This document shows, in pieces, positions 36,301-44,043 of a stretch of 64,000 nt of DNA. Location: the NCBI GenBank assembly GCA_049663345.1, contig JBATDG010000072.1, forward strand, positions 107,776 through 171,775, given 5' to 3'. The stretch is from SZUA-365 sp049663345. Lineage in GTDB: Bacteria > Bacteroidota > Ignavibacteria > SZUA-365. How positions within the stretch are numbered: position 1 is the first letter of the stretch; every line of letters begins with the position of its first letter. The notes below the pieces were generated by a model. That model had not been told where the DNA came from, made no database searches, and worked only from the letters and a program-made list of their open reading frames with translations. A program made the position numbers and the translations under genes.

Positions 36301-37440
36301 ATTGTGTATCACCCGGCGCTTTCGCCCAACGTCCAGTCCCAGGCGCTGATGCAGATCGCGGCTACCACGCGTCTCGGGCAGCAGGTGTTTTCCATCAACC
36401 TGGTTGGCGGTAGAATCCTGCAGTACATTCCGAACCGCAACAGCGTAGTGTTTCCCGCAACTCCGGTGCGGAATTCCGCAGCGCCGGTCAATGTGACCTT
36501 CCAGAATCCCAGCTACCTCGAAACGCTGTACATCGATTCCGTCTCGTTCATTCCGGACCAGGGAGTCTTTTCCTTTGCGGGGCTGCTTCCGCTCGCAGTG
36601 CCGCCCCGGGCGTCTCGAACGATTTCCTTCGGCTTCACTCCGCGCGCGGCGGTGAGTTATGCGGCGCGTGTCCGCCTGGTCACTCGCGTAGGCTGCGTGG
36701 AGGTCGACACCACGATCAGCATTACCGGAGACGGCTATACGCCGCCGTGGCTCGTGACGCTGTGCATCGATTCGACCATCACCGCAAACATCGGCGACGT
36801 GCTGCGGCTGCCCGTTCTGTTGAACCGCGACATTCCGCAGAATCCGCTCGACATCGATCTTTTCATCAGCTACCACCGCCGGGCGCTCGAGTATCTCGGC
36901 TTCGAGCCAGCTTTCACCGCTGTCCCTGTGCGCGACACGCTGCGCGCGGATGGAGTGAAGCTCTCGGTGCGCGGCAGCCAGAACGTAACGGCGGGTGTGT
37001 TCGGCTACATCAGTTTCCGCGTAGCGGCATCCGACTCGATGCAGTTCATTCTCCGTTCCGACAGCATCAGCTTCGCCAGCGACAGTACATTTTTCATCGC
37101 ACTTTTCGGCGACGGCTGCTTCAACTGGATGACTATCAATCCCCGCTGCGGCATCAATCGTCTGACCTTCTCCTCGAATCGGTACGGACTTGATCAGAAC
37201 TACCCGAATCCCTTTGCGAGCACGACAACGATTGAGTTCGAGACGCTCGAGGATACGCAGCTGCGCATTGAGGTTCGCGATACGCGCGGACGAACTGTCG
37301 CCGTTCTCACCGACGCATTCTACGTGCACGGACGATATCAGGTCGTGTTCGATGCCTCAGCGCTAACCGCCGGGGTGTACAGTTATCTCATGATCACACC
37401 GAATTACACCGCCGCAAAAACGATGATGGTGGTGAGATGA
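33370..37440 (+). CDS. giant secreted ASH-repeat protein with LamG, cohesin-like module and T9SS tail
   Basis: 1356 residues from TTG 33370, which gives a perfect signal peptide (RKPAFIILFALALGFPGMMQGQ); the frame is also open to 33178 but that stretch is repeat sequence. Order: a LamG/concanavalin-like domain (ALLFPGGDFDYVDVFNTPA, LDEIRIWNRILAEDELRC); then about eight ASH/choice-of-anchor-D-type beta domains of some 110 residues, many with a paired cysteine pattern (LTLQPGECRDVLLRFAPTDT, LTLDNNGSDGRD-like); then a cohesin-like module at about 36748-37125 (TANIGDVLRLPVLLN, YHRRALEYLGFEPAF, VFGYISFRVAA); and a T9SS type A tail (DQNYPNPFASTTTIEFETL). A large surface scaffold is inferred. Confidence 0.85.
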   Translation: MRKPAFIILFALALGFPGMMQGQSSCDADRSCVGNALLFPGGDFDYVDVFNTPALGSVDSTRAMTVSLWANVTRQAGAAQYIGGVWGPRTDRDDRWMLYIDDSDSLTFELSNALSNFGNFDNTVIKTPMSYGSWVHIAAMWDGATQEARLYVDGRLMARGRNADYPVDALRPTISYLQFGSYNGQTNDPARNKTLVGQLDEIRIWNRILAEDELRCNRYAALQGSEAGLILYFRCNESGGDILCDASRFNGRGNRRGSLQFAAPTRSVPQSVFITPPAFSFSLGCVSDTTLTVTITDTSACGQQVLLSLAGKDAAAFSLTSSMLTLQQNQSVIIPIQTHIRITGAINAQLVVRPLNSCNPLTIIPIDIMRETQLTASMGRVSFDTLFGCVNRTTADTTLRICNNSGGPLTVNGLLTQNPVFIAVPSGWTLPLTLQPGECRDVLLRFAPTDTGSFADTLRLLSTDVCPGSGLIPLSARNVQIARTTLTSINFDQPGLACRRSLNLAEDFFLRNLTGENFVVEDIEFTNAAFSTPTAFPLTARPNTAYRIYIRFRSSVEGFYSDTARVRMNFRGCIVYINIPVSGRVVDVKLAARDSIVNFGNVIVGQSATLPVTLDNNGSDGRDIFVYLSSGRAFSFAGANRFTVAPGGAQSVNVTFRPLSAAFFRDTLNFQDIGCQIIKRVILEGNGIFGSLIFDPGYLQAGNVVNCLCRQDTVTVTNNTGAPLTLRSVSITGSVKFTFLAPLPTTNEVLAPAQERMFVIQYCPAGAPDFVTETADLVFDTDGPEGVLRMLLSGTNIEPKLIIDAMTNYGDVEVGTSQIRILRLTNPSPTPVRVDALRPLPPGFTVLSAAPPIGSTLQYRDTMLVTVEFAPPTNTTYGGQIQATSTFPCSVSTTGQLTGRGIIVPLFVPWSTIVFSEATRCDSVLRVIGLVNDGSVPIRIDSMWITGPDAAAFTWSGRNFTGLPPRDTPAHFADSIDIVYHPALSPNVQSQALMQIAATTRLGQQVFSINLVGGRILQYIPNRNSVVFPATPVRNSAAPVNVTFQNPSYLETLYIDSVSFIPDQGVFSFAGLLPLAVPPRASRTISFGFTPRAAVSYAARVRLVTRVGCVEVDTTISITGDGYTPPWLVTLCIDSTITANIGDVLRLPVLLNRDIPQNPLDIDLFISYHRRALEYLGFEPAFTAVPVRDTLRADGVKLSVRGSQNVTAGVFGYISFRVAASDSMQFILRSDSISFASDSTFFIALFGDGCFNWMTINPRCGINRLTFSSNRYGLDQNYPNPFASTTTIEFETLEDTQLRIEVRDTRGRTVAVLTDAFYVHGRYQVVFDASALTAGVYSYLMITPNYTAAKTMMVVR

Positions 37441-37453
37441 GAAATCAGGGACG

Positions 37454-37709
37454 GAAGAGTAACCACCCGCCTTCGCAATCATCCCGAAGTACAGGATGTT
37501 GCTACGGCGTGGCAAGCAGATTACACGGATTACACAGATTGGAATTTGTGAGAAAACAACGCTGCGGAGTGAATAGAAACAGTCACCCTTCTCTTTCAAG
37601 AGAGGGGCCGGGGGTGAGTTTATCTAAGACTCTCACTGGAGTGAATTCATTCGGCCCCAGCACTCGAACGTTTGCGGTCGTACCGGGGCCGAAGGCTCGC
37701 CGTGGCGGG
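37454..37709. repeat. dispersed repeats ahead of the OmpA gene
   Basis: The stretch holds a GAGTAACCACC...GATTACACGGATTACACAGATTGG element (37454-37542), interrupted by about 40 bp of other repeat, and then CACCCTTCTCTTTCAAGAGA-type sequence (37584-37618). It stays open in the OmpA frame back to the ATG overlapping the previous stop, giving a spurious-looking N-terminal extension of 91 residues. Confidence 0.7.
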
Positions 37710-39668
37710 GTGAGTTCACTCACAGCGTTTCTCATCATTCTCATCACGACGTTGCTTCTCCCCGCGCTCGCTTCCGCGCAGACGACCTGGCACGTAGGTG
37801 CACATGGGAGCTGGCTCCGGAGCTGGCATGAGACCGCGCAGGCTGTGCGCGTGGCGGAAGGCGGCTGCGGGCAATTTACATCGGCGAATGGAAACGGATT
37901 TTCGGCGGGACTTCTCGGCGAAATCGACCTGCTTCCCTGGCTGCGTGGTACTGCGCGTCTTTCCTATGCGAAGCTGGGTGCGACGTTCAAAACCATCTGC
38001 GACAACGGCATCATCGTTCCCACCGGCAATGAGAATGAATTCGCTCCACTAGTGCGCGAATACAGCAAGGATGTGCGGCTCGATTATGGCCTGGTGGAAC
38101 TCGGTGTGAAAATCATGCCGTTCGAGCTTCCAGTATTCCTTTCGGCAGGAATAAGCGTAGGCGCTCCGATGTTCCGTGCGGATTGGACGCAGGACGAACG
38201 CATTGTCTCACCTCCGGGCGCGCTGTTCCCCGGCTACGTCGCGCGGCGCTCAAACGGCGCTGCCGATTTCACCGACACCCAGCTGCGTACCGCGATCACA
38301 GGTGGAATCGGCTATGCATTCTCGCTGCGTGGGGAAGTCGAGTTTTCTCCTGAAATCAGCTACGCTTATCCGTTGATCGATGCAACGACGGGATACGACT
38401 GGAAGATCTCGTACATGACCGCGGGAGCGTCGCTGACCTGGCGCATCATGGTTGAGGAGAAAGCGCCTCCTCCTGTTGCCCCTCCGCCGCCTCCTGCACC
38501 ACCTGCCCCGCAGCCGCCGGTCGCGCGCATCGGCACAACCACGGATGCAGAGATCGACATCACTGAGACCTTCGTCACCGAAACATTTCCCCTTCTGCCG
38601 TATGTGTTTTTCGAGAAAAACTCCGCGGAGCTGCCGGGTAAATATAGGACCATGAGAGCTGAAAATACTGCGGCGTTTACCGAAGCGGCGCTTCCGCGAA
38701 AGACTCTGCCGATCTATTATCATTTTCTTGACATCATGGGAAAACGGCTTCGCGGCGATCCGTCCATACGCATCACGCTGGTGGGCAGCACCGATGACAA
38801 GGATGCCGAGCAGGGAAATACTGCGCTTGCGCTCGCCCGTGCCAATGCTGTGAAGAAATACTTCGTCGATGTTTGGGGAGTTGACGAATCCCGTATCGCA
38901 GTCAGCACACAGAAGCTCCCGCAGATGCCGTCGAGTACCGTGTATGCGGAGGGAGACGAAGAAAACCGGCGGGTTGAAATCGTGTCTGAAGCGGATGGTA
39001 TTTTCCGTCCTGTGATACACGAGCGATTGAGTGAATTCGAAATATCGCCGCCGACGCTGGAAATCGCACTTGGTGCCGATGCGACGTCGGCTATCGCGTC
39101 GTGGTCATTGAACATCCGGCGCGATGAGGAAGTTGTGGCGCAGTTCGGTTCCGCCGGAGCTCCCCCCGCGACCGTACGCTGGCAGCTCGTCGATGCGCTC
39201 GCATCGATGGTGCGTTCCGAAGACAAGCTCACTGCGACACTGACCGTCACGGATGATAAAGGACTCAGTGCCAGCAGCGACCTCGTGATTCCTGTCCACA
39301 AGAAACAGAATTCCTTCGAAGTCGGCCGGCTCAGTCTGATAGTGTTTGACTTCGACCGTTCAGACATTCTCCCGCATAATCAGCGTATGATCAGGCAGTT
39401 CGTTGCGGAAGCGATCAAGGCGACATCATCGGTCGAAATCACCGGCTCGACCGATCGACTGGGCGAGGAGGCGCATAACGCAGAGCTCAGCACTGCACGG
39501 GCGGAGAACGTGAAGAAGCTGCTGCTTTCGCAGAAGCCCCGCTATGAGAAACTCGAGGCGCGAGGTATCGGTGAAGCACCTGATCTGTACGATAACAATC
39601 TGCCCGAAGGAAGATTTTATTGCCGTACGGTTGCGGTAGAAGTTAAAACTCCGGTAGAGGGAAAATAA
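37710..39668 (+). CDS. outer-membrane protein with beta-barrel and two OmpA domains
   Basis: 652 residues from GTG 37710, which starts a good signal peptide (SSLTAFLIILITTLLLPALA). A beta-barrel of some 230 residues (YAKLGATFKTICDNG, LFLSAG-like strands, GEVEFSPEISYAYPLID) is followed by a proline-rich linker (PPPVAPPPPPAPPAPQPP). Then a first OmpA-like domain (YVFFEKNSAELPG, ITLVGSTDDKDAEQGNTALA, LARANAVKKYF, NRRVEI) and a second (LIVFDFDRSDILPHNQRMI, VEITGSTDRLGEEAHNAEL, STARAENVKKLL). Two wall-binding OmpA domains in one protein are unusual. The frame stays open to ATG 37437, which overlaps the previous stop, but those 91 codons are repeat. Confidence 0.88.
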   Translation: MSSLTAFLIILITTLLLPALASAQTTWHVGAHGSWLRSWHETAQAVRVAEGGCGQFTSANGNGFSAGLLGEIDLLPWLRGTARLSYAKLGATFKTICDNGIIVPTGNENEFAPLVREYSKDVRLDYGLVELGVKIMPFELPVFLSAGISVGAPMFRADWTQDERIVSPPGALFPGYVARRSNGAADFTDTQLRTAITGGIGYAFSLRGEVEFSPEISYAYPLIDATTGYDWKISYMTAGASLTWRIMVEEKAPPPVAPPPPPAPPAPQPPVARIGTTTDAEIDITETFVTETFPLLPYVFFEKNSAELPGKYRTMRAENTAAFTEAALPRKTLPIYYHFLDIMGKRLRGDPSIRITLVGSTDDKDAEQGNTALALARANAVKKYFVDVWGVDESRIAVSTQKLPQMPSSTVYAEGDEENRRVEIVSEADGIFRPVIHERLSEFEISPPTLEIALGADATSAIASWSLNIRRDEEVVAQFGSAGAPPATVRWQLVDALASMVRSEDKLTATLTVTDDKGLSASSDLVIPVHKKQNSFEVGRLSLIVFDFDRSDILPHNQRMIRQFVAEAIKATSSVEITGSTDRLGEEAHNAELSTARAENVKKLLLSQKPRYEKLEARGIGEAPDLYDNNLPEGRFYCRTVAVEVKTPVEGK

Positions 39669-39672
39669 AAAA

Positions 39673-39697
39673 GGGCTGCCCGATGTACAGGCAGCCC
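39673..39697 (-). terminator. intrinsic terminator of the T9SS protein gene at 39724
   Basis: A perfect 8-bp stem GGGCTGCC/GGCAGCCC (39673-39680 and 39690-39697) with a 9-nt loop. On the minus strand it is followed by TTTTTTATTTTC. It lies just past the stop at 39724. It may also slow plus-strand transcripts of the OmpA gene. Confidence 0.8.
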
Positions 39698-39723
39698 CGA
39701 AGAGATAAGGATTCAGAGATCGG

Positions 39724-41556
39724 TTATTTTGTCAGCGTCATCGACACCGTATTCGTGTAGGTGATTCCTGATTCAACGCCAGTCATCACGGCGGTCGCGA
39801 GATAGGTGCCGCTGGTCAGATTGTTGGCATGGAAGAGGACGGTATGCTTCCCGGCATCCATATCGCCGTTCGCAAGATCGGCGACTTTTCGTCCGAGCAG
39901 ATCGCGGACCTCGATGCGGACATCAGCCCGCTCGGGCAGCTCTACGAGGAGCGATGTGGAGGGATTAAAGGGATTCGGATAATTCTGATTCATCGCGAAG
40001 CTGTTGGGGATTCCGGACTTCCCGTCCTTGGGGCTGACGGGGCCGATGCTCCTCATCCAGTTCAGTTTGATCGCGACATAGTCAAAGTTGTTGACGTTGC
40101 CGTTGCCATCGGCGTCCATGTAGCAGCCTTCGGGCGTCAGCCAGGGACCCGCGGCCTGACCCGTCCATTCATATTCAGAAAGCGGAGTGGGGAAACTCGG
40201 GGCGAGGCGGCCCGGACCAAAGAGCCATGTCAGACTGAGATTTGCATCGTGAATATACTTGTTCAGATCTGCGCGGTCTGTATAATTCACCACGCCGTCC
40301 TGATTGACGTCACCCGGCCAGACGGTGCAGGGAGTCTGTCCCGGCAGCATCACAAGAATATTACTGAGATCCTCGATTTTCCTGATGCCGCAAACCCAGG
40401 GATCATCGACGATGACCTCCACGCGATAGAAGCCGGAAGGCATGTTCACGGGAACGTTAATCGTGGCGGTTCCGCTTGTCTGCGTTGCAGTCAGCAATGC
40501 TGAATAGGAGGCGTACAGTGCCGTTGACGGATGAGGACCGTAAATATTGATCGTGTAATTCGTGGTTGTCGGAGGAGCAGTAGAGAGATAATCTACTTCC
40601 ACATTCAGATTTCCACCAATATAATAAGCCTTCGAACTGAATTGGGGATTATCGAGAACGCTGATATCGACGACGTCGAAAACATCCGGAGGAGCAATAA
40701 CCAATGCGGGACTAACGTCGGCAAGTTCTGATGGTACCGGGCCGTTGAAATATGCGTTCCCACTAATAGTTGGCCATTGGGCCTGGATCTGTATGGTGCC
40801 GCCGAGGGTCGGGCTATAATAACCGCCGTACCACTGAACACGCATGTTCACCGGCACTCCTCCCGTCAGTTTGAGAGGGCTGTTGATATAGTCGATCCTC
40901 GCCTCAAGGTGCATTTCCGTCGCACTGAACTGTGTGGTTTGAACTGTGACTTGCTCGGGTGGTGGAATCAGGCCTACTGTATACCACGGAAAATGACAGC
41001 GCAGCTGACCAGTCGCGGCGGTGGTCCATCCTGCCAGACTCGCATATCCGAAGGCGGAGACATTCGAAGGATATTGCGACCCTGGTGCGGGAAGTGAAAG
41101 TACTCCGTCAAGATTGCCAGCCATATCCCACTGTCCATTCTGATTCAGATCGAACCAGATATTCATCATTGAGGAGTTGCCAGTGTAGATGCTAGGCGTC
41201 TGCACGATTGCTGAAACCCAAAGGTAGCAGGCGTCGATCTTGAACCAGGCCTTACATCCAGGGGTAACGACCGTTGTCGGAATCATTTCCCCGGCATCTA
41301 TCCATTCGCCTGGTGACAGGACCCCATCAATCACCGGTGTCGTTGACCCGGCAGGGATATTGAACAGGGCTGATTCCTTCGACATACTCTGGGAAGATGC
41401 CGGAATTCCAACAGCATTCTGAGCATTTTGAGTGGAAATGAGTTGTGGGGCCGTACCGGGTGGAACGGATACAACGGTGGATACATTTTGCGCCTGCAGT
41501 CCAGCTGCAAAAAAAGCCAATGCAAGCGCGATTCTCGTGGATGAGAAGAGCTTCAT
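39724..41556 (-). CDS. T9SS-exported protein with CBM9-like and dockerin-like regions (paralog 1)
   Basis: 610 residues from ATG 41556, which has GGAGGG upstream. Signal peptide SSTRIALALAFFAAGLQAQ. Residues about 70-210 resemble a CBM9-type/DOMON sandwich (TPVIDGVLSPGEWIDAGEM, MMNIWFDLNQNGQWDMAGN). A beta-domain follows. Near the C-terminus are two calcium-loop-like segments, WPGDVNQDGVVNYTDRADL and YMDADGNGNVNNFDYVAIKL, resembling dockerin repeats but about 60 residues apart, more than usual. It ends in a T9SS type A tail (AMNQNYPNPFNPSTSLLVEL). The next gene is its close paralog (clearly a duplication). Export to the cell surface is inferred. Confidence 0.85.
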   Translation of the reverse strand: MKLFSSTRIALALAFFAAGLQAQNVSTVVSVPPGTAPQLISTQNAQNAVGIPASSQSMSKESALFNIPAGSTTPVIDGVLSPGEWIDAGEMIPTTVVTPGCKAWFKIDACYLWVSAIVQTPSIYTGNSSMMNIWFDLNQNGQWDMAGNLDGVLSLPAPGSQYPSNVSAFGYASLAGWTTAATGQLRCHFPWYTVGLIPPPEQVTVQTTQFSATEMHLEARIDYINSPLKLTGGVPVNMRVQWYGGYYSPTLGGTIQIQAQWPTISGNAYFNGPVPSELADVSPALVIAPPDVFDVVDISVLDNPQFSSKAYYIGGNLNVEVDYLSTAPPTTTNYTINIYGPHPSTALYASYSALLTATQTSGTATINVPVNMPSGFYRVEVIVDDPWVCGIRKIEDLSNILVMLPGQTPCTVWPGDVNQDGVVNYTDRADLNKYIHDANLSLTWLFGPGRLAPSFPTPLSEYEWTGQAAGPWLTPEGCYMDADGNGNVNNFDYVAIKLNWMRSIGPVSPKDGKSGIPNSFAMNQNYPNPFNPSTSLLVELPERADVRIEVRDLLGRKVADLANGDMDAGKHTVLFHANNLTSGTYLATAVMTGVESGITYTNTVSMTLTK

Positions 41557-41752
41557 AGACCCTCCGAAGAGCGATTGAAAAAAAGCCGTGATCATGAGGC
41601 CCGGAAGACAACAGGGACTCACAACTAGGGAGTAATTTTCATATTTGGGTACGGAACTATTGCGAATCTACTCCCTTTTCTTTCAGAAATCAAGGAGCGT
41701 ATGAAAATAGTTCACAGGCCATTTTTTCACGATTCCAGACAGTATATAAAAA

Positions 41753-41777
41753 GGGCTGCCTGATGAACAGGCAGCCC
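41753..41777 (-). terminator. intrinsic terminator of the T9SS protein gene at 41799
   Basis: A perfect 10-bp stem GGGCTGCCTG/CAGGCAGCCC (41753-41762 and 41768-41777) with a 5-nt loop. On the minus strand a T-rich tract follows (CTTTTTATATACTG). Stem sequence nearly the same as at 39673 and 5160. Confidence 0.85.
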
Positions 41778-41798
41778 CAAGAGAGAGAGAGAGGTCGG

Positions 41799-43625
41799 TT
41801 ATTTTGAGAGCGTCATGGACACTGAACGCGTGAAGGTAATTCCGGATTCGATGCCAGTCATCACGGCCGTAGCAAGATAGGTGCCGCTGGCCAGATTGTT
41901 CGCGTGGAATTCGAAGCTGTGACTTCCGGCATCCATATCACCATTCGCGAGGTCGGCGACCTTGCGTCCGAGCATATCGCGTACTTCGATGCGTACCTGA
42001 GCACGCTCCGGCAGTTCGACGAGCAGCGACGTGGAAGGATTGAAGGGATTCGGATAGTTCTGATTCATCGCAAAATTGGTCGGCGTTCCGGACTTGCCAT
42101 CCTTGGGATTGATGGAACCGGTACTTCTCAGCCAGTTGATTTTGATCGCGACATAATCAAAGTTGTTGACGACTCCGTTGCCATCTGCATCCATGTAGCA
42201 ACCTTCAGGAGTTGACCAGGGACCAGCAGCCTGTCCTGTCCATTCATATTCTGAAAGCGGGGTGGGGAAACTCGGTGCGAGTCGACCCGGGCCCATCAGC
42301 CACGCAGGACTCAGGTTTGCATCAAAGATGTATGTATTCAGATCGGAGCGATCTGCATAATTCGCTACGCCGTCCTGGTTCACATCGCCAGGCCAGACTG
42401 TACACGGAATCTGTCCCGGCAGCATCACGAGAATATTACTGATATCCTCAATTTTCTTGATACCGCAAACCCAGGGATCATCGACGATGACCTCCACGCG
42501 ATAGAAACCGGCTGGCATGTTCACAGGAACGGAGAGGAGGGCAGTACCGCTTGCCTGAGTTGCCAGAACGTTGGTGTTAATCGTAGTAAACAGCGCAGAA
42601 GAGGGATGCGGACCATAGATGTTGATTTTGCAGGCGGAAGTCGTCGGTGGGGCGGTGCTTACATAGCCCACTTCCAGAGTCAGATTTCCACCAGTATAGT
42701 ACGCCTTGGAACTGAACTGCGGATTATCCTGCACGTTGATATCAACTACGTCAAAAACATCCGGAGGAGCAATGACGAGGGGCGGCAGCACATCTGCGTT
42801 GAGTTCGCCCGGAGTCGGACCGCTGAAATACGCACTCGTATTAATCGTCGGCCACTGAGCCTGGATCTGGACAGTACCGCCGCCGGTGTAGTAGCCGGCG
42901 TACCACTGAATACGAGCGTTGATCGGATCATTGCCTGTGAGGTGCAAGGGACTGTTCTGATAATCGATCACTGCTTCGATATGCATTTCTGTGGAATTGA
43001 ATACCGTGCGCTTGACAAAGATCTGTGATTGCGGCGGAACAACACCCATGGTGCTCCACGGATAGTGGAAGCGGAGGCGTCCGGTCGAGGAAGTCGTCCA
43101 GCCAGGAAGACTTGCATAACCAAAGGACGCGACATCGTTGGGATAATTCATCCCGGGGGCAGGCAGGGCAAGATTGCCATCGAGCAGACCAGCGGTATCC
43201 CACTGACCGTCCTGATCCAGATCGAACCAGATATTAATCATGGTTGAATTACCCGTGTACGTACCTGGGGTCTTCACAATGGCTGCGATATAGAGATTGC
43301 AGGCATCCATTTTGAACCAGGCCTTACATCCCGCAGTAACGACAGTTGTAGGGGTGATTTCGAGCGCGTCTGACCATTCGCCCGGATCGAAAATGCCGTC
43401 GATGGTCGGAATCGAGACTCCCTCGGGAATATTGAGCAATGCGGTCTCTTTGGCCATGCTGGTGGGCGGTAGGGAATGCTCGATACCGGCCTCCCGTTCT
43501 ACTTGCTGCACGCCGGGCGGCACAAAACCGGGTGACGACACCACGGTAGATCCATTCTGTGCGTTAGCGCCAACGCCCATAAGTAGAAAGAGAATTATGG
43601 CGTAACCAATCGCAGTTCTTCTCAT
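41799..43625 (-). CDS. T9SS-exported protein with CBM9-like and dockerin-like regions (paralog 2)
   Basis: 608 residues from ATG 43625, which has AGGAGACGTT upstream. Signal peptide IGYAIILFLLMGVGANAQ. Same architecture as the 39724 gene and very similar in sequence: CBM9-like (IPTIDGIFDPGEWSDALEI), two calcium loops (WPGDVNQDGVANYADRSDL and YMDADGNGVVNNFDYVAIKI) and a T9SS tail (FAMNQNYPNPFNPSTSLLVE). Divergence is greatest in the signal region. Each copy has its own terminator, so the two are separate transcription units of a tandem duplication. The dockerin-like loops are conserved in both. Confidence 0.85.
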   Translation of the reverse strand: MRRTAIGYAIILFLLMGVGANAQNGSTVVSSPGFVPPGVQQVEREAGIEHSLPPTSMAKETALLNIPEGVSIPTIDGIFDPGEWSDALEITPTTVVTAGCKAWFKMDACNLYIAAIVKTPGTYTGNSTMINIWFDLDQDGQWDTAGLLDGNLALPAPGMNYPNDVASFGYASLPGWTTSSTGRLRFHYPWSTMGVVPPQSQIFVKRTVFNSTEMHIEAVIDYQNSPLHLTGNDPINARIQWYAGYYTGGGTVQIQAQWPTINTSAYFSGPTPGELNADVLPPLVIAPPDVFDVVDINVQDNPQFSSKAYYTGGNLTLEVGYVSTAPPTTSACKINIYGPHPSSALFTTINTNVLATQASGTALLSVPVNMPAGFYRVEVIVDDPWVCGIKKIEDISNILVMLPGQIPCTVWPGDVNQDGVANYADRSDLNTYIFDANLSPAWLMGPGRLAPSFPTPLSEYEWTGQAAGPWSTPEGCYMDADGNGVVNNFDYVAIKINWLRSTGSINPKDGKSGTPTNFAMNQNYPNPFNPSTSLLVELPERAQVRIEVRDMLGRKVADLANGDMDAGSHSFEFHANNLASGTYLATAVMTGIESGITFTRSVSMTLSK

Positions 43626-44043
43626 AACGTCTCCTGGAAAAAGTTTATTGTAGATCACTTGGATTCTGTGTTTTCAAGCCTGTTGGTGGCAGATCAGGCT
43701 CTCTGCTGCGAATTTCGCGGATAAAAACGTGAATAGGATTCACGCAATAATATCACATATAAACGCAGAATGCAATAGCAAGTGTGTACTATTTTCACAG
43801 TTGAAATTTTTCACGATTACGGCTCCTGTCGAAGAATGCAAGAGAGTATCAGACTGTTATATCATAATACACAAAGGGTTAGCAGCTCTTAATTGCTAAA
43901 AGGCTTCCAGTCGCAGACGCAACACTGCGATGCCAGCGTATAAAGGGGCTGTATTGGAGAAAGGAATGCGACTGTATTATCCGGAAAGAAGCTGGGAAGG
44001 GTCCTTTGCAGGGAGCACAGCCAGATTGTATGGGAAGAGCCCT
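43626..44043. other. intergenic region upstream of the T9SS paralog
   Basis: About 418 bp of AT-rich sequence holding the likely promoter of the 41799 gene (listed separately). No RNA gene or convincing protein frame was found. A 14-bp perfect palindrome GCCCTTTAAAGGGC at 44039-44052 spans its right end and the TAA stop of the radical SAM gene. Confidence 0.5.
43747..43775 (-). promoter_or_regulatory. possible sigma-70-type promoter of the 41799 gene
   Basis: On the minus strand TTGCAT (43775-43770) is separated by exactly 17 bp from TATTAT (43752-43747). It lies about 120 bp before the ATG at 43625. Bacteroidota often use a different -7 motif, so this is a weak call. Confidence 0.3.

Noticed and set aside
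36022..37329. Long minus-strand open frame (435 codons) opposite the ASH-repeat gene
   Set aside because: It lies fully inside a gene with signal peptide, domains and T9SS tail on the other strand; its own sequence has no recognisable domain.
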